Source of the DNA: Entoloma clypeatum
Lineage: Eukaryota; Basidiomycota; Agaricomycetes; Agaricales; Entolomataceae
Direction of reading: 5' to 3'
DNA: 64,000 bases
NCBI GenBank assembly: GCA_963565915.1
Contig: OY751491.1
Span: 2,728,001 to 2,792,000 of the forward strand
Part shown: positions 32,645 through 44,339 of the stretch, in pieces
Layout of the letters: each line of letters opens with the position of its first letter
Numbering within the stretch: position 1 is the first letter of the stretch
Translations under genes and position numbers: made by a program
The notes under the pieces: model-generated
The model's database searches: none
Seen by the model: the letters and a program-made list of their open reading frames with translations, nothing else
What the model was told of the DNA's origin: nothing

Positions 32645-35556
32645 ATGGCTCCCTTTGCCAACCCGCTCCTTTCCTTGGTCCTTCTTTATACATGGATAAT
32701 TGGCCCAACCTCAGCCGTCCCTGCCCCCGCCGATCCTTGCGCCGCGATCGCTGGACAAACTTTCGTTCCACCTGCGAATGCCCGGGCCTGCCTAAAATCT
32801 TTCCCATTCAATGAAACACTCCGACAGAACGTACTTCAAGTCGCTTCACGCGTTTTTGACTTCTACTCGTTTGAAGACTACTACTTGGATTCCCCGTGGC
32901 CTTTCCAAGAGTCGACGGTCGACATCCGCGCCAAACTTGCAGAATTAAATAGTACTACATACCAAGTAATTTGAATTGGTTTCGGACCCCACCGCTGTGA
33001 TGTCTAAACTCTTTTCCCTTTGGCAGACGGATTATGATTTCAATGTTGCGCTGTATGACTTCACTAACCAACTTAATGATGGACACACACGTGAGAGCCA
33101 TGGACATTGCCCCTCGTTATCTCATCATTTTTACCTGCAGGCTGGTTCCCCAATTGCTATACTTCCTTCCAGAATATCCTTCCAGCGCCTGTCATTAGCG
33201 TCGAAGTCGATGGCCAAGAAGGCTTATATATCGCCTTTGACTCTGTAGAATTCATCACACAGCTTGGCCCATCATTCGCTGGTTATTTCGATTCTATTGG
33301 CTTTGATTGGAAACGTCTTACCGGTGCCAAGATCCTCGAAATCGAGGGCCAGGACCCTTACAACTACGTGGATCACATTGCCAGCACAGTCACCGGCAAC
33401 TATCTTGACCACGGCGTCCGCGTCAACTCAGTGCTCTCCAGTTATCGTATCCAAGGAACGTCGTTCTCCCAGAGGCTTGGCGATCTTGCTGGTCCAACAG
33501 GTGTTGCAAAAAATTCTTTGACTTTCAAACTGACCACCGCGAACTCGACAACTGCGGAGACCCTCACTATTCCTTATGTTGCGAGCTACGGCGGTATTCC
33601 GTTCACTGATTCCAACTCTTAGTAAGCTTATAACATCTGTTGATCATTTGAGTGTCAGTCTGATCTCTTCCAGTTGGCAAGCCAATTGTGCAGCTAACAA
33701 TAAAACCAACGGAGTGGACTTGAAGAACACGAAAATGCCCACTTCTAGGAGGGATGCTCGACGTCTTAAGAAGAGCAAGATCATCGACAAGTTGGACAGC
33801 AGTGCCGTTGGCCTGCCATCCCAGTATCTACCTACTGTTGCGCCTGTCAATGGAAGTGAAGCCGTCATCAAATCATACATTCTTCCAGACAATATCACTG
33901 GTGTCGTGAGTTCCCCTCTCCTTCGCATCGTTTTCCATGGAATTGTGTTTATACTTTCCAATAGATGTTTGTCGGTAGTTTCGAGCCCGATGACTTTGAT
34001 GCCTTCCAACGAGATGTGGTTTCCGCTGTCACCGCTTTCAAAGCTGCAAACGTGAGCCGACTTCTAATTGATCTGACTAACAACGGAGGTGGGTTTGTTA
34101 TCCGTCGCATTGTATGTCCACATTCGTCCCCTTATGTGGTATGTAGGCGGTTATATCTGTCTCGGCCACTTCCTGCACCACTACCTAGCTGGGTCCAGCA
34201 TTGGAAATCCGTCAGTCCTTCTCCATAACACGTAAGATATGGAATTGAATTCGAAAACCAACCAGAGGATTTGCGTCCACTGCTCGCGCGAACCCATTGG
34301 CACAGAAAATCATGGCCGCAGACATCAAGCTCGGATTGAATGACTCGTTCAGCCAGTTCTCTGCAGACAATTGTCAGTTGGCGTTTGAATCATCACCAAA
34401 TGTCCCCCTTTCTAACTTCCTGTTCCCTTAGGGGCATTCTTGAATAACACTCAAATGCCGCTAACTCACAACTACTTTACCCCCCCGCTGCCTTTCACCG
34501 TGAATGGGCGAAGTGATCCTACATCTGAACGGTTCTTTGTAATCAGAGCGCACCTCTGCGAAAAACGACATTGATACTGATTTACTTTTAGGACGCATGC
34601 CTCCCGTCTTATTCCCAGCCGATCCCAGATAAACCTCCGTTTGATCTCAGGTGGGTTTGAAGAACCAGAACGGACGTTTCCGCTGATAAAAAAGACTTTG
34701 CTCCCAGGAAAGTTGCGATCGGTATGTGGCGCTTACTGAGAAAAAATGCTGGTCTCACGGGGCATTAAAGTATCCAACGGTATCTGTGCTTCGACCTGCG
34801 CATTGTTCAGCACTGCGATGTACGAGCGCCACCTTACTCCCATTGCTATCTTCGGTGGAAGGCCAGGACAGAGCATTCAATATAAAGGTCGGTGAATTTT
34901 GAACATGGTGGTAATCTTTGCTTCTTCTCATGTTTCGTATCAGGCATGGCAGGCAATGAGGTCTTGGAATGGACCGATCTCGACACTGAAATCAAAACTT
35001 CTGGCTTGAAAGATGTATGTATCATCGTGGCTCATCCCGTGCCAACCTTTGAATGATTTTTTTAAATCATAGGATCCCTTGGCCCCTCCTGATCTGTGAG
35101 TCCATTTGCTGTATCCAAATGAAAATAAAATGATGAACACTATCTCCCCTGAAGTCTTGTCGCGGGCAACATGCGGTTCGTATATATCGCAAGCTCTAGG
35201 TAGTATTTCAGCTTACTCTTGAATCCGCAGAGTCAACTGGCGCACTGCGTGGAGCTGGTGGAATCCCTTGGAACCGATCGGTATATCAACCTATTTCATT
35301 CGTGTATCAGCAACGCTAAAGAGCATGCTTTTGCTTCAGCTTATCTTTTCGAACCTCCGTTCTGTTCGTGTTCCAAAGCTTCTGACTTAAACCTTTCAAC
35401 TGACGTGACGACATAGATCGCTTCCCCTACACGAAAGACACATACAACAACCCACAAAACCTTTGGACATTCGCGTATGTTTTTTCTTTGTCTTGTTCCG
35501 GAGTCGTTCTCATGAATTACGCCGCGATCAGTGCGCAACAGCTTTTCAAGTTTTGA
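32645..35556 (+). CDS. Secreted S41-family peptidase (tail-specific protease-like, UstP-type)
   Basis: Probable secreted serine peptidase of family S41. Exons: 32645-32965, 33027-33090, 33141-33621, 33674-33905, 33965-34088, 34147-34210, 34266-34372, 34432-34538, 34592-34650, 34708-34721, 34771-34887, 34944-35014, 35073-35095, 35155-35175, 35231-35280, 35322-35363, 35417-35474, 35532-35556 (659 aa). A signal peptide (about 1-23, hydrophobic core LLSLVLLYTWIIG) precedes a Cys-containing N-terminal domain and several N-glycosylation sequons. The S41 core includes LIDLTNNGGGYICLGHFLHH and SNGICASTCALFSTAM, where the nucleophile Ser is expected. It ends RFPYTKDTYNNPQNLW, as in fungal homologues. 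The splice around 35281-35416 is the weakest part of the model. Confidence 0.82.
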
Positions 35557-35697
35557 TTCCAGGGGGCTTCAGAGCTATAGCTTTCTAGTATATTGGAGCC
35601 GCATTAATAAATATACCTTTGCATTGCGAGAAGTGACTTCAAACCCCTTCTGTTCTTGCGTTGAGATTCCGATGTCTTTGAACTGGGCAGAACAGGC

Positions 35698-36591
35698 TAG
35701 TGCTGGGTGAGATTGGTTTCCCCGGATGTGTGAAACGTGAGATTGCAGGACCCCCGATGTGAGGCGTTTTTCACATCGTTAAAAACGGTGAAAACCCTCT
35801 TACATAATCAAATTTTCGTAAGGCCAGTTTCAAGCCAGTTTTCAATACGGAGGGCAAGTATATTGGACTGTAACGACAGCTAAGTAGTTGTTTAACAGAA
35901 ATCAGTGACATCCCAGTCATCGGGACAACCAACTGGCCCAGCTGGCTTAGGGAGAGCTCCGAAACGTCCCCAACCGCCGACAATTGAAGCCTCTTCATCA
36001 CCCCCGAGATGTTTAATGAGAGATGCAAGAGCGGTACTATCCAACTTCACATAGTCAGCTACCTTCCATCTGGTACTGCACCTCACGATGCTTGAGCTAT
36101 CTGGGTTTGCAGCGTCTATATGATCCGACTCTGCAAGGTCATAGGGATCAGGGTGATTGAACCACTGTTCCTCAAGGCCCGCAGTATCAACATCGGCTGG
36201 GGAAACATTATCTTCATTGAGGAGATCCATGAGAGTGGGAGCTGAACGTTCCTTTCCTGACTACTGCCATCCGAAATTGTATGCTCCACAAGGTTGAGGA
36301 GATCAATGAGCTCAGCAGCATTGGTTTTGACGAAGTCTTGATGAGCCTCGAGAAGAATCTTGCTCTGTTCAGAGGAAAGCATGATGAGCAAGGTTTCTGC
36401 ACCCAAAATTGCACCTCAAGACTTGGAATACACGAGCTCATCCGTCCCAGGCATGCTACCGCACACCATTAAATTTTCACATTTTTCACATGGTACTTTT
36501 GCCAACCCCGATGTTAAAAACGTTAAAAACATGTTAAAAACGCGTGAAAAACTCCGATGTTTTTAACATCTGTGTTTCTCACCCAGCACTA
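35698..36591. mobile_element. Short TIR DNA transposon-like element (about 890 bp)
   Basis: The ends carry a perfect inverted repeat: GTGCTGGGTGAGA at 35700-35712 and its complement at 36577-36589. Each is flanked by TA, so the shared block is 15 bp with the TA included. Subterminal DNA is packed with GTTAAAAAC and TTTTTCAC motifs in both orientations, including three close GTTAAAAAC copies at about 36512-36541 and a palindrome around 36557-36570. There is no transposase, so it looks non-autonomous. TA flanks fit a Tc1/mariner-like insertion, but the TIR could also begin at the TA. Confidence 0.65.
35892..36230 (-). CDS. ORF inside the TIR element (112 aa), unknown
   Basis: An open frame of 112 aa starting MDLLNEDNVSPADVDTAGLE and ending DDWDVTDFC. 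An overlapping upstream frame (36380-36116) reads MLSSEQSKILLEAHQDFVKT, also protein-like, so a two-exon gene is possible, though I found no clean junction. No transposase motif is visible. It may be a captured host fragment or chance. Confidence 0.3.
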   Translation of the reverse strand: MDLLNEDNVSPADVDTAGLEEQWFNHPDPYDLAESDHIDAANPDSSSIVRCSTRWKVADYVKLDSTALASLIKHLGGDEEASIVGGWGRFGALPKPAGPVGCPDDWDVTDFC

Positions 36592-37630
36592 ATTCAACGT
36601 TCAACTACAGTACCATCCACGCCTCTCCCACCTACTATCGTCAACCAGTAGTTCGCGTCCACCAGTGTTTTGCGTTGTCACAGTGTGACCCCTGGCAAAA
36701 TTGACACCCAGCTGATCGCGTTGATCGTTCTTCCCCTTTCAGTTGACACCTTCCCGTCGCCTGAGGCGAACTTGGACGATAACGTAATAACAGATAACAT
36801 GAAGTCCGACGTGGCAGGCTGGTGGGCGTGACAACCCACCAAAATGGGCCTACTTCTCATCCTCAAACTTTGGAATATATTATCAACGGAATGTACTCCG
36901 TCATAGGTATATAAGACTAGGTCAAAATCCGAGAGCGACCGGTGGACAACCGGCAAAAAATACTGTAACAGACCCTTTGCCTCAAAAAACCGAGCCTCCG
37001 GTTCTGTCTTCCATAACGTCAACCCTTCAGATGTGCTTTTATTTATGTTTCCATCACTTCCACCCCCCCAATCAATTCTCACTTTCCCTGGTGCGGAGGA
37101 AAAGTTTAACTCTTCTGAAGCTACATACTTTCGATGTTGTTCGTCGGGCGCAATGCACTATTAGTATAGTGCAACATCGAACCCTTTTTTTTTTTTCGTT
37201 ACCTGACATGAATCCGGCAACTTGAGGTACTTAGCGGTACATACCTGGTTTCTCGATTTGAATCTCCTGAAATTGCAATTTCAAAAATGAGCCTCCCTCG
37301 ACAGATGAGAGTTGTCCCTCAGCACATAACAGCTGTTGACGGCGAGGAGCTCGTGGCAAAATCGTGGCTACGATTACACGATTGTGATTTGCCTGACGGT
37401 CTTCATCACCCCCATGATTGAGGCCTGAGGTGCGCGGAATTCGTGTTTGTCCATTCCATAGTACAATACTTCCCGCTGGTCTGTGAGAGCAGGTGATGAG
37501 ACTGATGGCCCTAGATATCAAAACCGAACGCTAAACACACCTCAGCAACGACGGCCACACGAGGCGGGGGTAAGATATACGAGTAAATGGTTGGGAATGA
37601 CCCATCCTCCATTGTTACATCTTCTTCTTG
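36592..37630. other. Intergenic region of about 1 kb
   Basis: Open frames on the minus strand (37082-36678 and 37521-37231) have no recognisable motif, no convincing splice partners and atypical composition, so I do not call genes here. The right end probably holds the promoter of the next gene. Confidence 0.4.
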
Positions 37631-38599
37631 ATGTTGGAAGTGTCTTTGGATGCCATCATGCCTTTGAATATGGCTCAGAAGAGGCCGAAGAGGCTGACGC
37701 CGAAGGCATATGGGCAAAAGGGCCGTTCATCGTCGAGGCAAAATACGGGATCGTTGACTGGGCATAACTTTGCAACCGCTGAGAATGTTTTTCGAATCGA
37801 GGTGTCAGTGTCTGGGAGTCAGCGGACGCCAGCAACGCCAGCAGCGCGCAAATCAGATCGACCCCATTCACTTCGACCCTTGCCTTCAATTCCGTCCGCG
37901 CCTGCGCCCCGTGTTTCAGAGACGCTGGAAACATGCCAACGAATTTTTCGTCCACTTCCCTTGACACCTTCCCAGAGCCCGCTTTATACCGATTCACTGG
38001 ATCCTGATACGTCCGCTTATTTAACGACCAGGCTTCTGGAAGTTGTCCAACCACCCACATACGCATTATCTGAATCGACGAACCTCTCCACAAAAAGTGA
38101 CGAGGCCGCGATGGACCACTCTTTCAAAATATCGCCACTGCCTCCCCGACCCATCTTACCCAGGATTTCTACAAATTTCGACAAATCGGAAGGGCGGTCG
38201 TTAATTGAATGCATCAGCCCTCTGTCGCCGGAGCTGCCAACGCCACGGACACAGAGGCGGCGGCGCTTGTCCAAATTGAGGCGGCATTTTGGCGAGGCGG
38301 TCCCGGAGGAGGTAGTTCGGTGTCATCGGGTGGAAGGCCATCTGACCATGGGAATCAAAGGGGGGGTGTTGGAGGAGGATGGAGCAGCAGTTGGGAGGGT
38401 ACTGCCAGGCATGACGCGGAAGGAGATTCGGAGTGATGAAGAGGGGTCGGAGGAGGGCGAGTGGACCGTTGGGGAGGATTATTCATGGGTCATGGAGAAC
38501 GGGATGGTATTTCGGTCGAGATGGGTGCGGGAGCAGGGGTGCGCTCGTTGGGAGGAGCCAGACTATCACACAGTCATAAAGGCATTGAGAGCTTTATAG
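37631..38599 (+). CDS. Conserved-looking hypothetical protein (323 aa)
   Basis: Single-exon frame; no family recognised. The N-terminal part is basic (MAQKRPKRLTPKAYGQKGR). A Pro/Ser-rich middle contains repeated RPLPSIPS and RPLPLTPSQSP motifs. A structured-looking C-terminal third begins RTQRRRRLSKLRRHFGEAVP and ends with an aromatic, acidic segment (EGEWTVGEDYSWVMENGMVF). The ATG at 37631 follows an in-frame TTG. The last 130 residues look folded and may be the conserved domain. The stop lies 132 bases before the SET1 start on the same strand. Confidence 0.6.
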   Translation: MLEVSLDAIMPLNMAQKRPKRLTPKAYGQKGRSSSRQNTGSLTGHNFATAENVFRIEVSVSGSQRTPATPAARKSDRPHSLRPLPSIPSAPAPRVSETLETCQRIFRPLPLTPSQSPLYTDSLDPDTSAYLTTRLLEVVQPPTYALSESTNLSTKSDEAAMDHSFKISPLPPRPILPRISTNFDKSEGRSLIECISPLSPELPTPRTQRRRRLSKLRRHFGEAVPEEVVRCHRVEGHLTMGIKGGVLEEDGAAVGRVLPGMTRKEIRSDEEGSEEGEWTVGEDYSWVMENGMVFRSRWVREQGCARWEEPDYHTVIKALRAL

Positions 38600-38731
38600 T
38601 AGCTTACATATAATGAATACTTGACGTTGTCGTTGTTTGTGCTCCTCGTCCTCTCTTTCTCTCCCCCCCCCCCCACCGAAGCCGTCGTCGTCACCGCTGT
38701 CGTCGTCGTTGGCTCGTCGTCGTCGCTGTCG

Positions 38732-41700
38732 ATGTCGGGAAAGGCGCCCCCCACTGGCCCTCGCGCCCTTCTCGGCACTCAATCTCAACAATCATCTTCA
38801 TCATCGTCCCATTTACATCCCCCCTCTATCCCAAAAGCTCCCCGCGCTTCACCCACCGTACCCACCGCGTCCCCAGCAAAGCCAATACCGACCGGTCCCA
38901 GGAGTCTTCTCGCCAATTCTGTCTCAAATACTACACCTGCCCCTAGGCACCCCGCAAAACATCTTCCCAACGGCTCTGGTGGACTGCAGACCAACCGACA
39001 TCCTATTTCAATCAAGGGAAAGTACGTGGAGAAGAATTCAGCCTCAGGAAATCGTCTTAATGGTTTGGTGAGTAGTATCATAACACATCCTGTATTTACC
39101 TGCAACTGACTTTGCAATGGGCATGACAGCCTCAAATTCAGATGAATGGCCGACATGAAAACTCTCCCGGTGCGAGTAGTACCCCCCAAAGTTCAGCCAA
39201 AGCTGGTCAAAGTTCATGCGCCGATGCTAACCCTGGTAGCAGTAGCACCAGCATCAGCAACCCACCAGTGAGCACTAGTATCAGCGCTGGCAGCAACCGA
39301 GCCGCTATTTCTATCGCCATTCCTGTCTCAGCCGCTCGGTCTCGAGACAAGCTATCGAAACCGGTCCCTTCCCCGTTTACGCGTGGTGATTCTTCTGCTC
39401 CCAGCCCACCAGTGTCAACCCCGCCGCCACCACCACCATCAGCACCACCGCCACCGACTTACGAGCCTCCACCCCCTCCACCACCGTTGCAGCCCCCTCC
39501 ACCTGTACCCCCTCCGCCATCATATCTCGATCGGGATTTTCGTGCGCCTCCCCCACCTGAACCCTCGAATGCACCTCCCCCACCACCACCCCCGGTGTGC
39601 GCACCGCCACCGTCTACATCGCCGCCGCCACCGCCACCGCCACTCCAGGCACATTCTCCGCCACTCCCTCCTCAAAACTCACCACCACCATTACCTCCTC
39701 TATCACATTCACCACATCATCCGCTAGAACAACCAGTACCAAGACCTCCGCCATCTCTTCTGCCACCACTACCACCTTCTCGACCTCTTTCGACCCCCAC
39801 TCAGTCACAGGTCCAATCATCAACACCCTCAACTTCAAAACCCCCAACACCACCCCCTCAAAAGCTCTACTCCCTTCCACCCTTGCCTGTTTGGCCACCT
39901 CCTCGTTCCGAGTATCCCGGTAGCAAGGCCTACAAACTTCTTTATGACCCAGCGATCGATACCTTCACCGCAGCAGCTGCCTCGTCCTCCTCTACATCTG
40001 CCACTTTGCATCTACCCGGACAAGGATCAGTCCAGGGCAATGGTCAACAGGTCAAAAATCCCGAGTACTACCGCGCCCTCATTGAACATGTACGCAAACA
40101 TGCTAAAAGTGCGGCAATTGTTCAGGACCGGATAAGAGGGAAGGGGAAGGGAAGAGAGATGTTGCGGAGGTACGAAGGGGAGGTTGTCGGCCCTTTCACC
40201 AAGGAGGGATCGACTGTTCCGACGGGCGTGGATGGGCGGTTGAAAGACGGCAGTGGGAGAGCCGCGCCTACGAATAATCAGGATAACGGGGACAAGGACA
40301 GTGGGATGGTCGAAGAGGAGGTTATCGTTTGCGATCCACGGCGGGAGCGCGGGTTCCGGAAGATGAATAACCTTCGGCCAGGGCGAGGGGAGTTTGTTGA
40401 AGTTCGTTATGAGGTGTGTGTGGCTTTGATTTGTTGAATATGGTAAGCTGATCTGCGTAACATTTTGCAGCACGACCCACCACATTCAGTGAATCCACCA
40501 CCTACAGCAGTGCTACTGACCAACATCCCGCCCTTGACACCGACGGGGACGCTGCGGTCCCACTATCGCACATATGGTAGCATTACTGCGTTTGAGTGGC
40601 AGGTCGACCGTAGCAATGGGGCTGCGTTGGGTGTGTTATTTCTTCGGTTCATGAATGCGGAGGATGCGGCAAAGTGTGTGAAGGGTGAGGAGGGGCGGCG
40701 TCCCGGTTTCGGTGTAGGCGCCTCGAAAACGGGAAACGGTGGTCCATCTCAGGACGGTGATGATGAGAGCCGATTGAGAGGTGTATTGGATGGAGATGGC
40801 AAGGTTCTAAAAGCTGTGTTAAAGGAGCTGGAGGAAAGAAAAAAAAGGGAGAGGGAGGAACGGAGAAGGAAGGAGAAGGGTCTCCCGCCGCTAGCAACTC
40901 AGAATCATGGTGAAAATGGTGCAAGTGTCACGAACGGCACTGTCTCATCGGAACAGGGTCAAACGCCTAGCTCTGCCCAGTCGCAGAATCAAGGTCCGTG
41001 GAGCGCGAAGCAGCAGTTACACCCAGCGTCGTCTGTGAATGGTGGCGCTGCCACCCCCACTCTCCCCCGGCCAGTCCATCCGTCGCTCCCGCTGAAGCCT
41101 GCCAATGCTCCCAGTCCTCATCCGGCAGTTCAAACCGGCAATTCCACGCCTTCTGGCCACGGCATAGCGAGTCTACCTCCCAACCCTACTAGGGCTGCTA
41201 CTACTGCTGACAAGGACGCAATCATGAAACCCGCTCCTATGCGTCAACCTCCTGTAGCACTCATCCGTGCAAGGCAGCAGGTGGCACCCAAGCTTGCGCT
41301 ACAGGCGGTGCCTATGGCTGGGGGAGATTCTTCGACACCGATGTATGGACAGGAAGACGGGTCAACGCCTTCGCACTATGGTGGACGGTCGACGCCTATG
41401 CATGGGGGGAAAGGATCAAGCATGTACAGAGCGAGTCATCGGCCGGTGTTGGGAAGGGAGAAGGGGCATGCGTCAAGGTCACCTTCGCCTGGTTATTACC
41501 ATCGAGATCGAGATTGGGATACTTGGCGAGCGGGGGACAGGATTCGGGGCGGGATTCGTGGAGGGGATAGGTGGGAAAGTAGGGACAGAAGTTGGAGTCG
41601 AAGTCGAAGTCGAAGTCGAAGTCGGAGTAGGGATGGAGGTCGGGAATGGGTTCGGGATAAAGGTAGAGAACATGACAGGAGTCGGGATAGAAATCGGGAC

Positions 41701-43823
41701 CGAGGCGGGAGCCCAGATTATCGAGGTCGGAGGAGAGAGAGAGAAAGAGAAAGGGATCGGGAGCGGGGTGAGCAGGAGAAGGCTGCGGGGAGGGAGAAAC
41801 ATGAGGCAGTTATTGAGGAACTCGTCAAGAATGGGAAGGACCATGTCAGGCTGCCTCTTGTCGGGCCATCTGTTCAGGAAGAGGATGTAAGGAGTTTCTT
41901 TGAAGGTTTTAAGGTTGACAAGGTATGTGTCCATGCATTTTCTTTCCCGGTTCTGTGACTCATCCTTTACTTCTCCTCACTCAACAAAGATTCTCCAAGA
42001 TCACCTTGGCTGGTATGTGACGTTCCTCACTGCCGATGCCGCGCGCCGCGCCTCTGTGGTCCTCAGCAACTCGAAACAGCTTGGGCATCAGTCCATTTCT
42101 GTTACTGTACACCCAGTCCCTGCACCTCTCCCGGCTGCGCCGAAAAAGAAGATATGGAAGGAGGAGGAGATGGTGGAGGAGGCTCAGCAGATGATTGTTC
42201 GTGACTTACGAACGACGTTGGAGGATGACATCAAGGGAATCGCTGCTGCAGAAATGTTGGTATTGATCGGGAAGGAGAAAGAGTCGATGATGCGACAGGG
42301 TAGCGGAGCTGCGACTGCAGGAGAGAAGCGAGGATTCAAGGGACTGTCGTTCAAGAAGCAGTCCAAGAAGGTTGTGGTTGAGGAAGAGGAGCCCGAGAAG
42401 GAGCAAGAGAAGTTGGAGGAGGACGAAGAGGAAGAGGAAGTTGTTGAGCGACCAAAAAAAAAAAGGAAGAAGGACGTGGCGAAGAAAGTCAAGAGGGTCG
42501 TGGAGGACTTGGAGTCGGAAGACGAGGACATGCTGGGTCCCGTGCCAGCAGTCGACGCATTGCGCAAACGAGGTGCTTCAGAGGAGCAATCTGATGAAGA
42601 AAACGAACCTGTGCGAAAGAAGCAGAAAGTCGAGGTCGAAGCAGCTCCGAAAGGGAAGAAGACGAAGAAGAAAGGAGCGAAGAAAGTCATGGAGACTGTG
42701 GAAGATGTCTATCCTGACGGCACGGATTACGATATCCCCTCACTCGCACAGGTCCGGCTCACTCCTCCTTCCGACTTGACTCCTTCTCCTTCGCCAGCGC
42801 CAGAGGTCAAGCGCAAACCACCACGCGTAGTGACACCACCTCCGACACCACCTCCAGATCCACTGAGTCCAGGGCTATGTGAAGATGATGAAGACATCTA
42901 CTACCTCAAACTCGCCTTGGAGGGTTACGAACCACCGGAATCAGAAGAGCCTACGTCACCTTCACACTCCGTTAATCCCGAGTCACCCTCATTCCGCAAG
43001 CACGTTACTGGTTCAGCTCGCACCGAAGGGTACTACAAGATCACGCATGCAGAGAAGGCTGCCTATGTGGCCCAGTATCAAGCACGGGCTGCAACTACCG
43101 TCGAATCCACCGCTGCTCCTATCGAAAAGCCACAACAGCCGCAGCATATCACGTCTTCGCGATCCAACCGTGCCAATGCCCGACGACGTGCTCAAGGCCT
43201 GGAAGAAATCAACCAAGTACAGCGCGCTGTCGCTCTTTCGAAAGGGGAGACCGCAGCAACTGAGTTGTCGTTCAAGTTCAATCAATTGCAGACAAGGAAG
43301 AAACATCTGCGATTTGCGCGCTCGCCTATCCATGACTGGGGGTTATATGCCATGGAGAAGATCTCGAGAGGTGAGATGGTGATTGAGTATGTTGGAGAGG
43401 TTATCCGGGCCCAGGTGGCAGATAAACGTGAGAAGGCATATGAAAGGCAAGGGATTGGCAGTAGTTACCTCTTCCGAATCGACGAAGACCTCGTCGTCGA
43501 TGCTACGAAGAAGGGGAATCTCGGGTACGACTCTTTCTTCTGGGCTGTTCGATACGTGAGCTGACTCTCTGCCAGTCGCCTCATCAATCACTCGTGCGAC
43601 CCCAATTGTACGGCCAAAATCATTACCATAAATTCCGAGAAGAAGATCGTCATCTACGCTAAACAGGATATTGAACTTGGCGATGAGATCACTTATGGTT
43701 CGTCAACTTCTTTCGTCGATGTATACGGTCTCTGAACAAGTTGCAGACTACCACTTTCCATTTGAGCAAGACAAAATACCTTGCTTGTGTGGCTCTGCTA
43801 AATGTCGTGGCTTCCTCAATTAG
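38732..43823 (+). CDS. SET1: SET1 histone H3 lysine-4 methyltransferase (COMPASS catalytic subunit)
   Basis: Catalytic subunit of COMPASS, methylating H3K4. Exons 38732-39067, 39130-40413, 40471-41922, 41990-43524, 43576-43697 and 43747-43823 give 1601 aa. Order: Ser-rich N-terminus; an extreme polyproline tract (about 200-345); an RRM (about 548-620; [23 protein letters not shown]); an Arg/Ser-Arg/Asp region (about 900-985) encoded partly by an AGTCGA hexamer array; a Set1-type second RRM (about 997-1065; [18 protein letters not shown]). Then a Lys/Glu-rich linker, N-SET ([20 protein letters not shown]), SET (about 1460-1585; [43 protein letters not shown]) and post-SET ([13 protein letters not shown]). 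All catalytic and post-SET Cys motifs are intact. The last intron uses GTTCGT as donor. Confidence 0.95.
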
Positions 43824-44075
43824 AACTCGTTATAATCTCATCTTACAGGTTTTCATTGTTCGTTACTTTATACCCGCCTTGCCACTCAATCATTCCATGT
43901 CCCTGCTATACTCGCACGTCGTTGTATCATATCTGTCCGCTGTCTGTCTTATTTTTGTTACCCATCTACTGCACACATAAAAAGACGCACTATTGGCTGG
44001 TTACTCAGAACATAGAGAAGTCCCGCGTCTCAACACGAAGTCGAGCTATAAGCTAGTTGTACAATCGATACTTAC

Positions 44076-44339
44076 ATTAGGGCCCAGCCAACTTTTCGTC
44101 AACTTTCGATCAACTTGATGCCCGGGAGACAAAACGAGTAGATCTACGAGCTTGAGGACAGATCGGACGGGCGCGGCCGATGAGGAAATAAATTTCTAGT
44201 TGGAAGCTGGAGGAATCGAAGTGTCACCGACACTGTGGGGTCAAAAAATGAGCAAACTGTCGATGTGAAGTTGGCGGAAAGTTGACGGAAATTTTGACGA
44301 AAAGTTAATCAAAAGGTGGGGGGTGTGAAACGCCCTAAT
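44076..44339. mobile_element. MITE-like inverted-repeat element (264 bp)
   Basis: Perfect 8-bp ends ATTAGGGC (44076-44083) and GCCCTAAT (44332-44339) enclose longer imperfect inverted arms built from CAACTTTTCGTCAACTTTC-like units at 44088-44118 and their complements at 44262-44310. It has no coding capacity and sits about 250 bases after the SET1 stop. The ends are consistent with TA-flanked insertion. Confidence 0.6.

Noticed and set aside
36678..37082. 134-aa minus-strand ORF
   Set aside because: No motif, no splice partners and no promoter context; composition looks random.
39377..39923. Long antisense and +2-frame ORFs over the SET1 polyproline region
   Set aside because: They are repeat translations (poly-Val, poly-His/Ser) of the CCA/CCN-rich DNA, with no independent signals.
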